The position numbers were made by a program, and so were the translations under genes. From contig CAWEAT010000041.1 of assembly GCA_963806935.1 (NCBI GenBank), forward strand, positions 1 to 64,000: DNA of 64,000 nucleotides, read 5' to 3'. The notes below the pieces were generated by a model. That model worked only from the letters and a program-made list of their open reading frames with translations, did not search any database and was not told the DNA's origin. This document shows positions 54,444 through 62,528 of the stretch, in pieces. Source of the stretch: Roseiarcus sp963806935 (GTDB taxonomy: Bacteria > Pseudomonadota > Alphaproteobacteria > Rhizobiales > Beijerinckiaceae). Each line of letters begins with the position of its first letter. The first letter of the stretch is position 1.

Positions 54444-55178
54444 CAAATACGCGCTCGGGGCCAACCCCAACGGCAAGATTCCCCCGATCTACGACCCCGA
54501 CTCAGCTGGGCCGGGCGGCGAGCCGCTCGGCCAGTGATGGACGGAGTTCGGGCGATGTTCGGCCCGCTTCACCAAACTCGTCGGCCAGCCCATGCATCGT
54601 TATCTGATCGCACGCCTCGAGAATATCCGCCGACAATATCTTTGGTAAATCAGAGGACGTGCTAGACTGCCGCTGCGATGACGGATGGGATGCAACGAGC
54701 CAGGGCGATGGAGCGCCGAGAGCGGCGCTTACGGCTGTCCGAACGAGCGGAAGGGGGCAAGTAAATAGAAATCGGCCAAGGCCGGCGCAATGCTTTGAAA
54801 AGGCTCGTTTCGCACGAGGGATTCCGAAGCAGATCCAAGCTGGAGCCAGACGCGGGCCAAGCGCGAACTCAGGCGTTCCGGCCGATTCCAAGAAAATACA
54901 AACACTATCCGAATGTAGTTTACCAAACGATGCCGTATCGAGCGGAAGGGGGCGGGAAAATACAAATCGGTCAGGGCCGCCGCAACCCTCTGATAACGCT
55001 CGTTTCGCACGAGTGATTCCAAGGTAGATACAAGCCGAAATCCAAGCCTGTCCAAATGACAGCTCGGGTGTTCGTCCCGATTCCAAGAGAATACAAACAT
55101 TATCATCTTGTATTTAGGAGGCGCGCCTCCCGCTCGCCTCCACGACGAGGTCACGGGCCTCCCTGATCAACGCGCGGC
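54444..55178. other. Gene-poor region containing a 195-base tandem repeat
   Basis: No gene I can support. The first 95 bases read GANPNGKIPPIYDPD in one plus-strand frame without a start. The rest is dominated by two diverged copies of a 195-base unit (54745-55115). Minus-strand frames through the repeat are open, see the repeat entry. Confidence 0.5.
54745..55115. repeat. Diverged tandem duplication, period 195 bases
   Basis: Copy 1 begins GAGCGGAAGGGGGC at 54745 and copy 2 GAGCGGAAGGGGGC at 54940. Both contain, in order, AAATCGG, CTCGTTTCGCACGAG, GATTCC, and near the end CGATTCCAAGA/GAATTC-type GATTCCAAGA followed by AATACAAACA. Because 195 is a multiple of three, two minus-strand frames are open through both copies; one repeats FVFSWNR and ESLVRNE, the other RAKRA and PLPL. 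It may be an old gene-internal or RNA-coding duplication. Confidence 0.7.
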
Positions 55179-55856
55179 TTACGACTTCCCCGGGCATTCC
55201 TTCTGCACCCGGTCCAGCGCCTGGGCGAAGCCGGTCAGCGAATAGGTGTCGACCGACTGGTGGCCTCGGAGCGAAGCGGCCTTGACGACGAGCTTCACGC
55301 CTTTGCGCATCTCGGCGATCAGCGCGCCTTCCTTGGCCGCGTTCTTGACCCACAGGTTTCCGCCCTTGGGCAGCATCTCGAACGACGTCTCGTCGACCAG
55401 CGCGACCGGCGCCGGGCCGGCGGGGCTTTTCGACTTGGCGTCGGGCTTCGACGGCTTTGCGCCCGGCTTCGGGTCGAGCTTGGCTTCGGCGGCGTCCGCG
55501 CCGCCTGCGACGTCGAAGCCCATGATGAACGACACTTCGTTGCGCACGCCCTCCGCCGGACGGTCGGAGATGAACGCATAGCCCGGGTCGCGGGTAAGGC
55601 CTGCCGGTTCACGCGATTTCGGCTGGGCGAGGGTGTAGCAGATGCGCCCCTTGCCGGCCTGACCGACGAACACGTTCCAGTCGCCGAAAGTCGCGACCAG
55701 GGCGGGCTTCGCCGAATCGTCCTTCTTCTCCGCTTTGGCCGTGGTCTTGGCGGGTTTGGCTGCGGCGGCAGCGGGCGGCGCGAAGGCGCTCGGCGTCCAG
55801 GCCGCGAGCGCGACGAGCCCAATGGCGCGGAGGGGTGGAATGACGAGACGCGTCAT
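55179..55856 (-). CDS. Invasion-associated locus B (IalB)-like secreted protein
   Basis: 225 residues. Signal peptide (PPLRAIGLVALAAWTPSAFA) then an Ala/Lys-rich linker and the IalB-type core: FGDWNVFVGQAGKGRICYTL, GYAFISDRPAEGVRNEVSFI, FEMLPKGGNLWVKN. The Pro/Lys/Ala-rich insertion at about 128-150 (KPGAKPSKPDAKSKSPAGP) is extra. ATG 55856 has AAGGA eight bases upstream; the earlier TTG is rejected. Such proteins are common in Hyphomicrobiales; the function is poorly defined. Confidence 0.85.
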   Translation of the reverse strand: MTRLVIPPLRAIGLVALAAWTPSAFAPPAAAAAKPAKTTAKAEKKDDSAKPALVATFGDWNVFVGQAGKGRICYTLAQPKSREPAGLTRDPGYAFISDRPAEGVRNEVSFIMGFDVAGGADAAEAKLDPKPGAKPSKPDAKSKSPAGPAPVALVDETSFEMLPKGGNLWVKNAAKEGALIAEMRKGVKLVVKAASLRGHQSVDTYSLTGFAQALDRVQKECPGKS

Positions 55857-56008
55857 CGACAACAATCCTTTGACCCGGGCCCAACCCGGCAGGCGGCTTC
55901 CCTGCCGCCCGATCGGGGCGAAATTCCGGCCTTCCGCCTTGCCGGGGCGGGCGGGGACTGCAATCCTGCGCTTGGTTAATGAAAAATGAGTAAAATTGGG
56001 AGCCTGTG

Positions 56009-56989
56009 ATGAAAGCCCTGATCTGTCCGTCGCTTGGGCCGGCCGAAAATCTGAGGGTCGAGGAGGTCGAGGAGCCCACGCCCGGCAAGGGTGAAGTCCT
56101 GGTCGAAGTCGCCTATGCCGGGCTCAACTTCTTCGACACGCTGATCATCGAAGGCAAGTACCAGGTGAAGCCCGCGCCGCCGTTTTCGCCCGGCGGCGAA
56201 TTCTCCGGCCGCGTGGTCGGGCTCGGGCCGGGAGCGAGCGGATTTGAGGTCGGCGACCGGGTGATGGGCTTTTGCGCCTACGGAGCGGCCGCCGAACGGA
56301 TCGCGATCCCGACGAACCGGCTGGCGCAAATCCCCGATGGGCTCGCGCTCGACAAGGCGGCCGGCCTATCGGTCGCCTACGGAACGAGCTTGCACGCGCT
56401 GAAGCAGCGCGCCGAGATGAAGCCTGGCGAAACCCTGCTCGTGCTCGGCGCCTCGGGCGGGGTCGGGCTTGCGGCGGTCGAGATTGGCAAAGCGATGGGC
56501 GCCCGGGTGATCGCCGGCGCGTCATCGGACGAGAAGCTCGCCTTCGCCCGCCGCTACGGCGCGGCAGAGACGATCAACACGGCGACCGACGATCTGCGCG
56601 CGCGCCTCAAGGACCTTGCGCCCAAGGGCGTCGACGTTGTCTACGATCCGGTCGGCGGCGCGCTGACCGAGGCGGCGCTGCGGTCGCTCGCCTGGAAAGG
56701 GCGCTTGTTGGTGATCGGCTTCGCCTCGGGCGAGATTCCGAGGCCCCCGCTCAATATCCCGTTGCTCAAGGGCTGCGACATCCGCGGCGTTTATTGGGGC
56801 GAGTTCACCGCCCGGGAGCCGGAAGCACATCGCCAGAACCTGGCTCAGCTCATGGATTGGGCGAAGTCCGGGGCGCTGAGCGTTCACATTCACGCCAAAT
56901 ACGCGCTGGAAGACTTCAGGAAGGCCTTCGACGCGATCGCCAAGCGCCAGACGCTGGGCAAGACCTTGCTTGGCTTGAGCGCGAATTGA
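56009..56989 (+). CDS. NADPH:quinone oxidoreductase family protein (zinc-free MDR)
   Basis: 326 residues of the medium-chain dehydrogenase/reductase superfamily. MKALICPSLGPAENLRVEEV begins the GroES-like domain; the NADPH-binding motif is VLGASGGVGLAAVEIGKAMG, and no zinc-ligand Cys residues are present. QOR-type enzymes reduce quinones or activated alkenes. ATG 56009 is chosen over GTG 56006. Confidence 0.92.
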   Translation: MKALICPSLGPAENLRVEEVEEPTPGKGEVLVEVAYAGLNFFDTLIIEGKYQVKPAPPFSPGGEFSGRVVGLGPGASGFEVGDRVMGFCAYGAAAERIAIPTNRLAQIPDGLALDKAAGLSVAYGTSLHALKQRAEMKPGETLLVLGASGGVGLAAVEIGKAMGARVIAGASSDEKLAFARRYGAAETINTATDDLRARLKDLAPKGVDVVYDPVGGALTEAALRSLAWKGRLLVIGFASGEIPRPPLNIPLLKGCDIRGVYWGEFTAREPEAHRQNLAQLMDWAKSGALSVHIHAKYALEDFRKAFDAIAKRQTLGKTLLGLSAN

Positions 56990-56997
56990 TCCAGCGG

Positions 56998-57026
56998 TTG
57001 AAATTTATGTTGCAATGCACAATATA
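56998..57026 (+). promoter_or_regulatory. Weak candidate promoter for the GNAT gene
   Basis: TTGAAA (56998-57003), 17 bases, AATATA (57021-57026), 41 bases before the GTG start. An AT-rich patch in a GC-rich region; the -10 box is poor. Confidence 0.3.
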
Positions 57027-57066
57027 GGGTCGGGATGAAGCGCCGCGGACAATCGGCGAGGTCGAA

Positions 57067-57690
57067 GTGGAAGAAGAAAGCTCATCCCAGGTGGAAGTTC
57101 GGCGACTTTGGCCGGCGGACAAGGAATCATTCCGCGATCATTTGCTGAGGCTTGATCCTCAGAGCCGCCACGAGCGCTTCGGCGGCGGCATGTCGGACGA
57201 TTTTCTTGTCCATTACGCTGAAAACTGCTTCGGCAAGGGCGATCTCGTCTACGGGGCGTTTGTCGACGGCAAGATGGTCGGCGCGGGCGAATTGCGCTCC
57301 AACAGGGCGATCTGGAGCGAGCAGGCGCCGTTCGGACGCAACATCCACGCCGAGGCTGCGTTCTCGGTCGAGGCGGGCTATCGGCGCCGGGGCATCGGCG
57401 AAAAACTGTTCAAGCGCATCCGGCGCGCCGCGACCAATCACGGCGTCGAGACGATCGAGATCGTCTGCCTGCCCGACAACATTGGGATGCAGAGCCTGGC
57501 GAAGAAGTTCAAGACCGAGTTCACGTTCGAGGAGAGCGCGCTGACCGGCCGCTTGACCGCGCGTCGGCCGACCGCGTTGTCGCTGATGCGCGAAGCCTCG
57601 GGCGATGCGTTCGATTTCGGCGCCGCGCTGTTCGACGCCCACTGGCGGGCGGTGGCTGAGGCTCGGGAAAGGGAGGGTAAACTGCCTTGA
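57067..57690 (+). CDS. GNAT family N-acetyltransferase
   Basis: 207 residues. The acetyl-CoA-binding motif A is FSVEAGYRRRGIGEKLFKRI, with RRGIG forming the pyrophosphate loop, followed by ETIEIVCLPDNIGMQSLAKK. The N-terminal WPADKESFRDHLLRLDPQSRHERFGGGM segment is characteristic of a GNAT subgroup often of unknown substrate. GTG 57067 follows GCGAGGTCGAA. Confidence 0.87.
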   Translation: MEEESSSQVEVRRLWPADKESFRDHLLRLDPQSRHERFGGGMSDDFLVHYAENCFGKGDLVYGAFVDGKMVGAGELRSNRAIWSEQAPFGRNIHAEAAFSVEAGYRRRGIGEKLFKRIRRAATNHGVETIEIVCLPDNIGMQSLAKKFKTEFTFEESALTGRLTARRPTALSLMREASGDAFDFGAALFDAHWRAVAEAREREGKLP

Positions 57691-57692
57691 CC

Positions 57693-58220
57693 TCAGTGCC
57701 CGGCGAATGAGACCAGGCTGCGCACCGGGACGCCGAGGGCGCCGATCTTGGCCGCTCCGCCGAGATCGGGGAGGTCGATGACGAAACACGCCACGGCTAC
57801 TTCCGCGCCCATCTGCTGCAGGAGCTTGATCGCCGCTTCCGCTGTTCCCCCGGTTGCGATCAGGTCGTCGACCAAGATCACGCGCTCGCCCTTCGACACT
57901 GCGTCGTCATGCATCTCCATGTGATCGAGGCCATATTCGAGCGAATAGGGAATCGACACTGTGGTGTGCGGCAGCTTGCCTTTTTTGCGAATCGGCACGA
58001 AGCCGGCCGATAATTGATGCGCGACGGCGCCGCCGAGAATGAAGCCGCGCGCCTCAATGCCCGCCACTTTATCGATTTTCGTCCCCGCCCACGGCTGGAC
58101 CAATTCGTCGACCGCCCGGCGGAATGCCCTCGCGTCCCCCAGCAGCGTCGTGATATCGCGAAACAGGATGCCCTTTTTCGGATAGTCGGGGATCGTTCGG
58201 ATGGTGTCGGCAAGATGCAT
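57693..58220 (-). CDS. apt: Adenine phosphoribosyltransferase
   Basis: 175 residues. Converts adenine and PRPP to AMP. The PRPP-binding motif is RVILVDDLIATGGTAEAA; IRTIPDYPKKGILFRDIT and GIEARGFILGGAVA are APT-specific. ATG 58220 gives the normal N-terminus (MHLADTIRTIPDYP); the longer open frame starting at 58292 adds a poor 24-residue extension. Convergent with the GNAT gene, two bases apart. Confidence 0.95.
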   Translation of the reverse strand: MHLADTIRTIPDYPKKGILFRDITTLLGDARAFRRAVDELVQPWAGTKIDKVAGIEARGFILGGAVAHQLSAGFVPIRKKGKLPHTTVSIPYSLEYGLDHMEMHDDAVSKGERVILVDDLIATGGTAEAAIKLLQQMGAEVAVACFVIDLPDLGGAAKIGALGVPVRSLVSFAGH

Positions 58221-58315
58221 GATCGACTTCGCTTGAGGTGATGACCTGGGCGATACATACCGCATTCGCTTGGGAATGACAGCGCCGGGCAACCCCGGCT
58301 CGAGGAGGATCTTGG

Positions 58316-60970
58316 ATGACCGCGTCCGACTCTGATCGCCGGCCAGCCGCGGCGGAGCGGGTGCGCCTCGCTGAGGGAACCCCCGATCAAGCCAGCGACT
58401 GGAAAGCGATCGGCGCCTACTTGAGCGAGCGCGCCTGGGGCACGGTGCGCGAGGACTACAGCGCCGACGGCAACGCCTGGGAGTATTTCACCTATGAAAA
58501 CGCCCGTTCCCGCGCCTATCGCTGGAGCGAGGACGGACTCGCCGGCATATGCGATCGCAATCAGAAGCTCTGCTTCGCGCTTGCCGTCTGGAACGGGCAG
58601 GACCCGTTCATAAAGGAGCGGATGTTCGGGCTGACCAATGGCGAAGGCAACCACGGCGAGGACGTCAAAGAATACTACTGGTACGCCGACGCGACGCCGA
58701 CGGCTTGCTGGCTAAGTTGGATCTACCACTATCCGCAAGCGGCCTTCCCCTACGCAAGGTTGCGGGAAGAAAACGCCAAGCGCAGCCGCAATGAGCGCGA
58801 ATTCGAGCTCTCCGACACGGGGATTTTCGACGAGGGCCGCTATTGGAAAATCGGGGTCGAGTACGCGAAGGTTGCTCCATTCGATCTTTGCATTCGCATT
58901 CGCATTCGCAATGTCGGGCCGGAAGCGGCGAAACTCGTGGTTCTCCCGACGCTCTGGTATCGCAACCGTTGGTCCTGGGAGGCCGGCGCCAAGCGTCCTG
59001 CTATCGTCGCCGAGCAATCGGGCGCCGCTGACGTTTCTTGCGCAAACGCCGTCGATGAAACGGGAGAGCGTTGGCGGCTTGCGGCGGGCCCCGATCCGCG
59101 CGGCGCCGTGCCCGAGTTGCTCTTCTGCGAGAACGAAACGAATATGGCGCGCTTGTTCGGCAGCGCGCCGCAAACACCTTACCCAAAGGACGGAATCAAC
59201 GACCATGTCGTCTCCGGAGCCGCAACCGTAAATCCGGATCGGCGGGGAACGAAGATGGCCTGCCAATACACGCTCGAAGCTGGACCCGGCCAGGAGCTCG
59301 AAATCAGGCTGCGGCTCACGCGAGACGGCGCAGCGGCGACAATGGACATCGGCAAGGGCTACGAGGGCGCATTCGCCGCGCGCATCAAGGAAGCCGACGA
59401 ATTCTATCAGGCTCTGCGGCCCGCCCGCTCAACTGACGAAGAAGCGGAGGTCATGCGCGCGGCGTTCGCGAGCTTGATTTGGAGCCAGCAATTCTATCAC
59501 TTCGGCGTCGACCAGTGGCTCGACGGCGATCCGGCGCAGCCAGCTCCGCCGCCGGAACGACGGAGCGTACGCAACGGCGACTGGCGACATCTGCATGGTC
59601 ACGACATCCTCGTTATGCCGGACAAGTGGGAGTATCCGTGGTTCGCCGCGTGGGACACGGCCTTCCATTCCGTCGTTCTGGCGTATGTCGACCCGGCGGC
59701 GGCGAAGCATCAACTCCTGATGCTGTTGCGCGAGTGGTACATGCACCCGGAGGGACAGCTGCCCGCGTACGAATGGAACTTCAGCGACTGCAATCCGCCG
59801 ATTCAGGCCTGGGCGGCGTTGACGATTTTTGAGATCGACGGCCGCGCCGACTTCAATTTTCTGGCGCGGGCGTTCCAGAAACTCCTGATCAATTTCACCT
59901 GGTGGGTCAATCGGAACGACGCCACAGGCGACAACATATTCGAAGGCGGGTTCCTTGGCCTCGACAACATCGGTCCGTTCGATCGATCGAAAATGTTGTC
60001 TGGCGGCGAAATCCTTGAGCAATCCGATGCGACGGCCTGGATGGCGAAATACTGCCTCAACATGCTTGAGATCGCGCTGGTGCTCGCCAATCATGATTCC
60101 GCGTACGAGGATGTCGCTCTCAAATTCTTCGAGCACTTCGCAGCGATCGCCTTGGCGATGGACGAGCTTTGGGACGAGGAAGATGGCTTTTTCTACGACC
60201 GGTTGCGGAAGCCGGACGGGAAGACGATGGTCGTCCGCGCGCGCTCCATGGTGGGACTGCTGCCGGTCTTCGCGTCGGTCCGGTTCAATGCCTCGCTGTG
60301 GGAGGAGCTGCCCACTTTTCGCGCGCGAGCCCGCTGGTTCATGGACAACACTCCTCAGGGCGGCGCCTTCACGAGACTATTCACGCACAGCAAGTCCGAC
60401 CAACTGATCTGTCTGGTCGACAAGCCTCGGTTCAAACGGCTGTTCGCGCGGATGCTGGACGAACAGGAGTTCCTGTCTCCGTTCGGGCTGCGCTCGCTCT
60501 CGCGTTTCCACCTCGAACATCCGCTCGTCCTTGATTTGGACGGCGCAGAGGTGCGTCTCGACTATGAACCGGCGGAATCGACGACGCCACAGTTCGGCGG
60601 CAATTCAAATTGGCGCGGCCCGGTCTGGTTCCCGTTCAACTTCCTCGCGATTCAATCGCTGCGAGCTCTCCATCGAGGTCTGGGCGACGATTTCACCGTC
60701 GAACTGCCGACCGGATCTGGCCGGAGCGCAAACCTCGGCGTGGTGGCGGACGAGATCGAGCGGCGACTATTGCAGCTCTTCCTGCCCGACGCGCAGGGAC
60801 GCCGCCCCGTGCATGGCGCGAACCCGCTTTTCAAGCGCGACTCCGCATGGGGAGACCGCCCGCTGTTCTATGAATATTTCAATGGCGACACGGGCGAGGG
60901 GCTCGGCGCCTCGCACCAGACGGGCTGGACCGCGATTTGCGCGGCGATCATTGCTCATCGCCGCCCCTGA
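58316..60970 (+). CDS. Glucosidase of the GH63/MGH1 type
   Basis: 884 residues, cytoplasmic (no signal peptide). Family landmarks are DWKAIGAYLSERAWGTVRED, DGLAGICDRNQKLCFALA, WEYPWFAAWDTAFHSVVLAY (catalytic-acid region), AYEWNFSDCNPPIQAWA and a final GNSNWRGPVWFPFNFL. Such bacterial GH63-like glucosidases act on alpha-glucosides, for example mannosylglycerate- or glucosylglycerate-type compatible solutes; the substrate here is unknown. ATG 58316 has AGGAGGAT seven bases upstream. Divergent from apt. Confidence 0.87.
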   Translation: MTASDSDRRPAAAERVRLAEGTPDQASDWKAIGAYLSERAWGTVREDYSADGNAWEYFTYENARSRAYRWSEDGLAGICDRNQKLCFALAVWNGQDPFIKERMFGLTNGEGNHGEDVKEYYWYADATPTACWLSWIYHYPQAAFPYARLREENAKRSRNEREFELSDTGIFDEGRYWKIGVEYAKVAPFDLCIRIRIRNVGPEAAKLVVLPTLWYRNRWSWEAGAKRPAIVAEQSGAADVSCANAVDETGERWRLAAGPDPRGAVPELLFCENETNMARLFGSAPQTPYPKDGINDHVVSGAATVNPDRRGTKMACQYTLEAGPGQELEIRLRLTRDGAAATMDIGKGYEGAFAARIKEADEFYQALRPARSTDEEAEVMRAAFASLIWSQQFYHFGVDQWLDGDPAQPAPPPERRSVRNGDWRHLHGHDILVMPDKWEYPWFAAWDTAFHSVVLAYVDPAAAKHQLLMLLREWYMHPEGQLPAYEWNFSDCNPPIQAWAALTIFEIDGRADFNFLARAFQKLLINFTWWVNRNDATGDNIFEGGFLGLDNIGPFDRSKMLSGGEILEQSDATAWMAKYCLNMLEIALVLANHDSAYEDVALKFFEHFAAIALAMDELWDEEDGFFYDRLRKPDGKTMVVRARSMVGLLPVFASVRFNASLWEELPTFRARARWFMDNTPQGGAFTRLFTHSKSDQLICLVDKPRFKRLFARMLDEQEFLSPFGLRSLSRFHLEHPLVLDLDGAEVRLDYEPAESTTPQFGGNSNWRGPVWFPFNFLAIQSLRALHRGLGDDFTVELPTGSGRSANLGVVADEIERRLLQLFLPDAQGRRPVHGANPLFKRDSAWGDRPLFYEYFNGDTGEGLGASHQTGWTAICAAIIAHRRP

Positions 60971-60987
60971 CCGCAGGGCCGACAGGC

Positions 60988-61524
60988 TCAGTCGTTCGCC
61001 CCCGGACCACCCCGCGTCGCCTCGAACAGGAACCAGGTCCGCCGCTCGGTCTGATCGATCCAGTTCTCGAGCAGGCTCGCCGTCGCGACGTCGCCATAGC
61101 CGTCGCAGACGTTATGGACCTGGCGCATGATCGAGGTCAGCCGCTCATTATCGTCACGCAGCTCCGCCAGCATGTCTTTCGGATCGACGTAGTCGGCGTC
61201 GTTATCGAGAATGCGCTGCCGCCGGGCGACGTCGCCGATCGAGCGGATGGTCGTGCCGCCGATCTTGCGCGCCCGCTCGGCGATGTCGTCGGTCATGTCA
61301 AAAATCTGTTCGCCCTGCTCGTCGAGGAGCAGATGGTAGTCGCGGAAATGCGGGCCGCTCATATGCCAGTGGAAGTTCTTGGTTTTTACGTAGAGCGCGA
61401 ACACATCCGCCAGTAACCCCGCGAGGGCGGCCGAGACATCCCGGGTGGCCTCCGGCTTCAGGTCAGTCGGCGTGCCGAGGCGCTCGCGGACGTGGGTCTC
61501 CTTCACCGATTTCAACTTCGCCAT
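60988..61524 (-). CDS. dps: Dps family ferroxidase/DNA-protection protein
   Basis: 178 residues, ferritin-like. The intersubunit ferroxidase site is seen in KTKNFHWHMSGPHFRDYHLL and DEQGEQIFDMTDDIAERARK (His, His, Asp, Glu). It stores iron and protects DNA in stress. ATG 61524 is chosen because AAGGAGG lies four bases upstream; the longer open frame to 61557 lacks a site. Confidence 0.92.
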   Translation of the reverse strand: MAKLKSVKETHVRERLGTPTDLKPEATRDVSAALAGLLADVFALYVKTKNFHWHMSGPHFRDYHLLLDEQGEQIFDMTDDIAERARKIGGTTIRSIGDVARRQRILDNDADYVDPKDMLAELRDDNERLTSIMRQVHNVCDGYGDVATASLLENWIDQTERRTWFLFEATRGGPGAND

Positions 61525-61696
61525 TGAGGCCTCCTTAGAGTGCGTTCTTCGCGCCATCGTCGCAAATCGGGGGCACGAGGCCGCGCCCTGCTGTTGCCTT
61601 GCATCCCCCGCGCTGATCGTCGCACGCCTCGCCGGCCAATTCCAGCGTAAGTCGGCGCCGGCGCTCCCGGCCGGGATTGCTTCGCCGCCGCCCGCG

Positions 61697-62476
61697 TCAC
61701 AGGCGGCGCTCGACCATCATCGTCTTGATATGGGCGATCGCCTTGGCCGGGTTGAGCCCCTTGGGGCAGGTCTTGGCGCAGTTCATGATCGTGTGGCAGC
61801 GGTAGAGGCGGAACGGATCCTCAAGATTGTCGAGCCGCTCGCCCTGCGCCTCGTCGCGCGAGTCAATGAGCCAGCGATAGGCCTGGAGCAGGACCGCCGG
61901 ACCCAGGTAGCGGTCGCCGGTCCACCAATAGCTCGGGCAGGAGGTCGAGCAGCAAGCGCAGAGGATGCACTCGTAGAGGCCGTCGAGCTGCGCCCGCTCC
62001 TCGGGCGACTGAAGCCATTCCTTCTCCGGCGCCGGGGACACCGTCTTGAGCCAAGGTTCGATCGAGGCGTGCTGGGCAAAGAAGACCGTCAGGTCGGGGA
62101 CCAGATCCTTGATCACTTCCTGGTGGGGCAGCGGATAGATGACGACCGGCGCCGCGACCTCGTCGATGCCGCTGGTGCAGGCGAGCGTATTGACCCCGTC
62201 GATGTTCATCGCGCATGAGCCGCACACCCCCTCGCGGCAGGAGCGGCGGAAGGTAAGCGTCGAGTCGATCTTGGATTTGATCCAGATCAGCGCGTCGAGG
62301 ACCATCGGCCCGCAATCGTCGCGGTCGACGAAATAGACGTCGATATGGGGATTGGCGCCGTCGTCCGGATTCCAGCGATAGATGCGGAATTCGGTCACCC
62401 GCGCAGCGTTGGCCGGCTTCGGCCAGGTCTTGCCCGGCTTGATGCGCGAGTTCTCGGGCAGAGTCAGTTGGACCAT
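61697..62476 (-). CDS. sdhB: Succinate dehydrogenase iron-sulfur subunit
   Basis: 259 residues. The [2Fe-2S] ligands are Cys80, Cys85, Cys88 and Cys100; CILCACCSTSC (170-180) and CHTIMNCAKTCPKG supply the [4Fe-4S] and [3Fe-4S] centres. It passes electrons from SdhA to the quinone-binding membrane anchor. It lies 52 bases downstream of sdhA. The anchor genes sdhC and sdhD are not seen downstream, so they are probably upstream, outside the window. Confidence 0.97.
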   Translation of the reverse strand: MVQLTLPENSRIKPGKTWPKPANAARVTEFRIYRWNPDDGANPHIDVYFVDRDDCGPMVLDALIWIKSKIDSTLTFRRSCREGVCGSCAMNIDGVNTLACTSGIDEVAAPVVIYPLPHQEVIKDLVPDLTVFFAQHASIEPWLKTVSPAPEKEWLQSPEERAQLDGLYECILCACCSTSCPSYWWTGDRYLGPAVLLQAYRWLIDSRDEAQGERLDNLEDPFRLYRCHTIMNCAKTCPKGLNPAKAIAHIKTMMVERRL

Positions 62477-62528
62477 TGCGGCTCATCCATCCCCAGAACG
62501 TCTTCCGGCCATGCGCTTCGGCGGAGCG

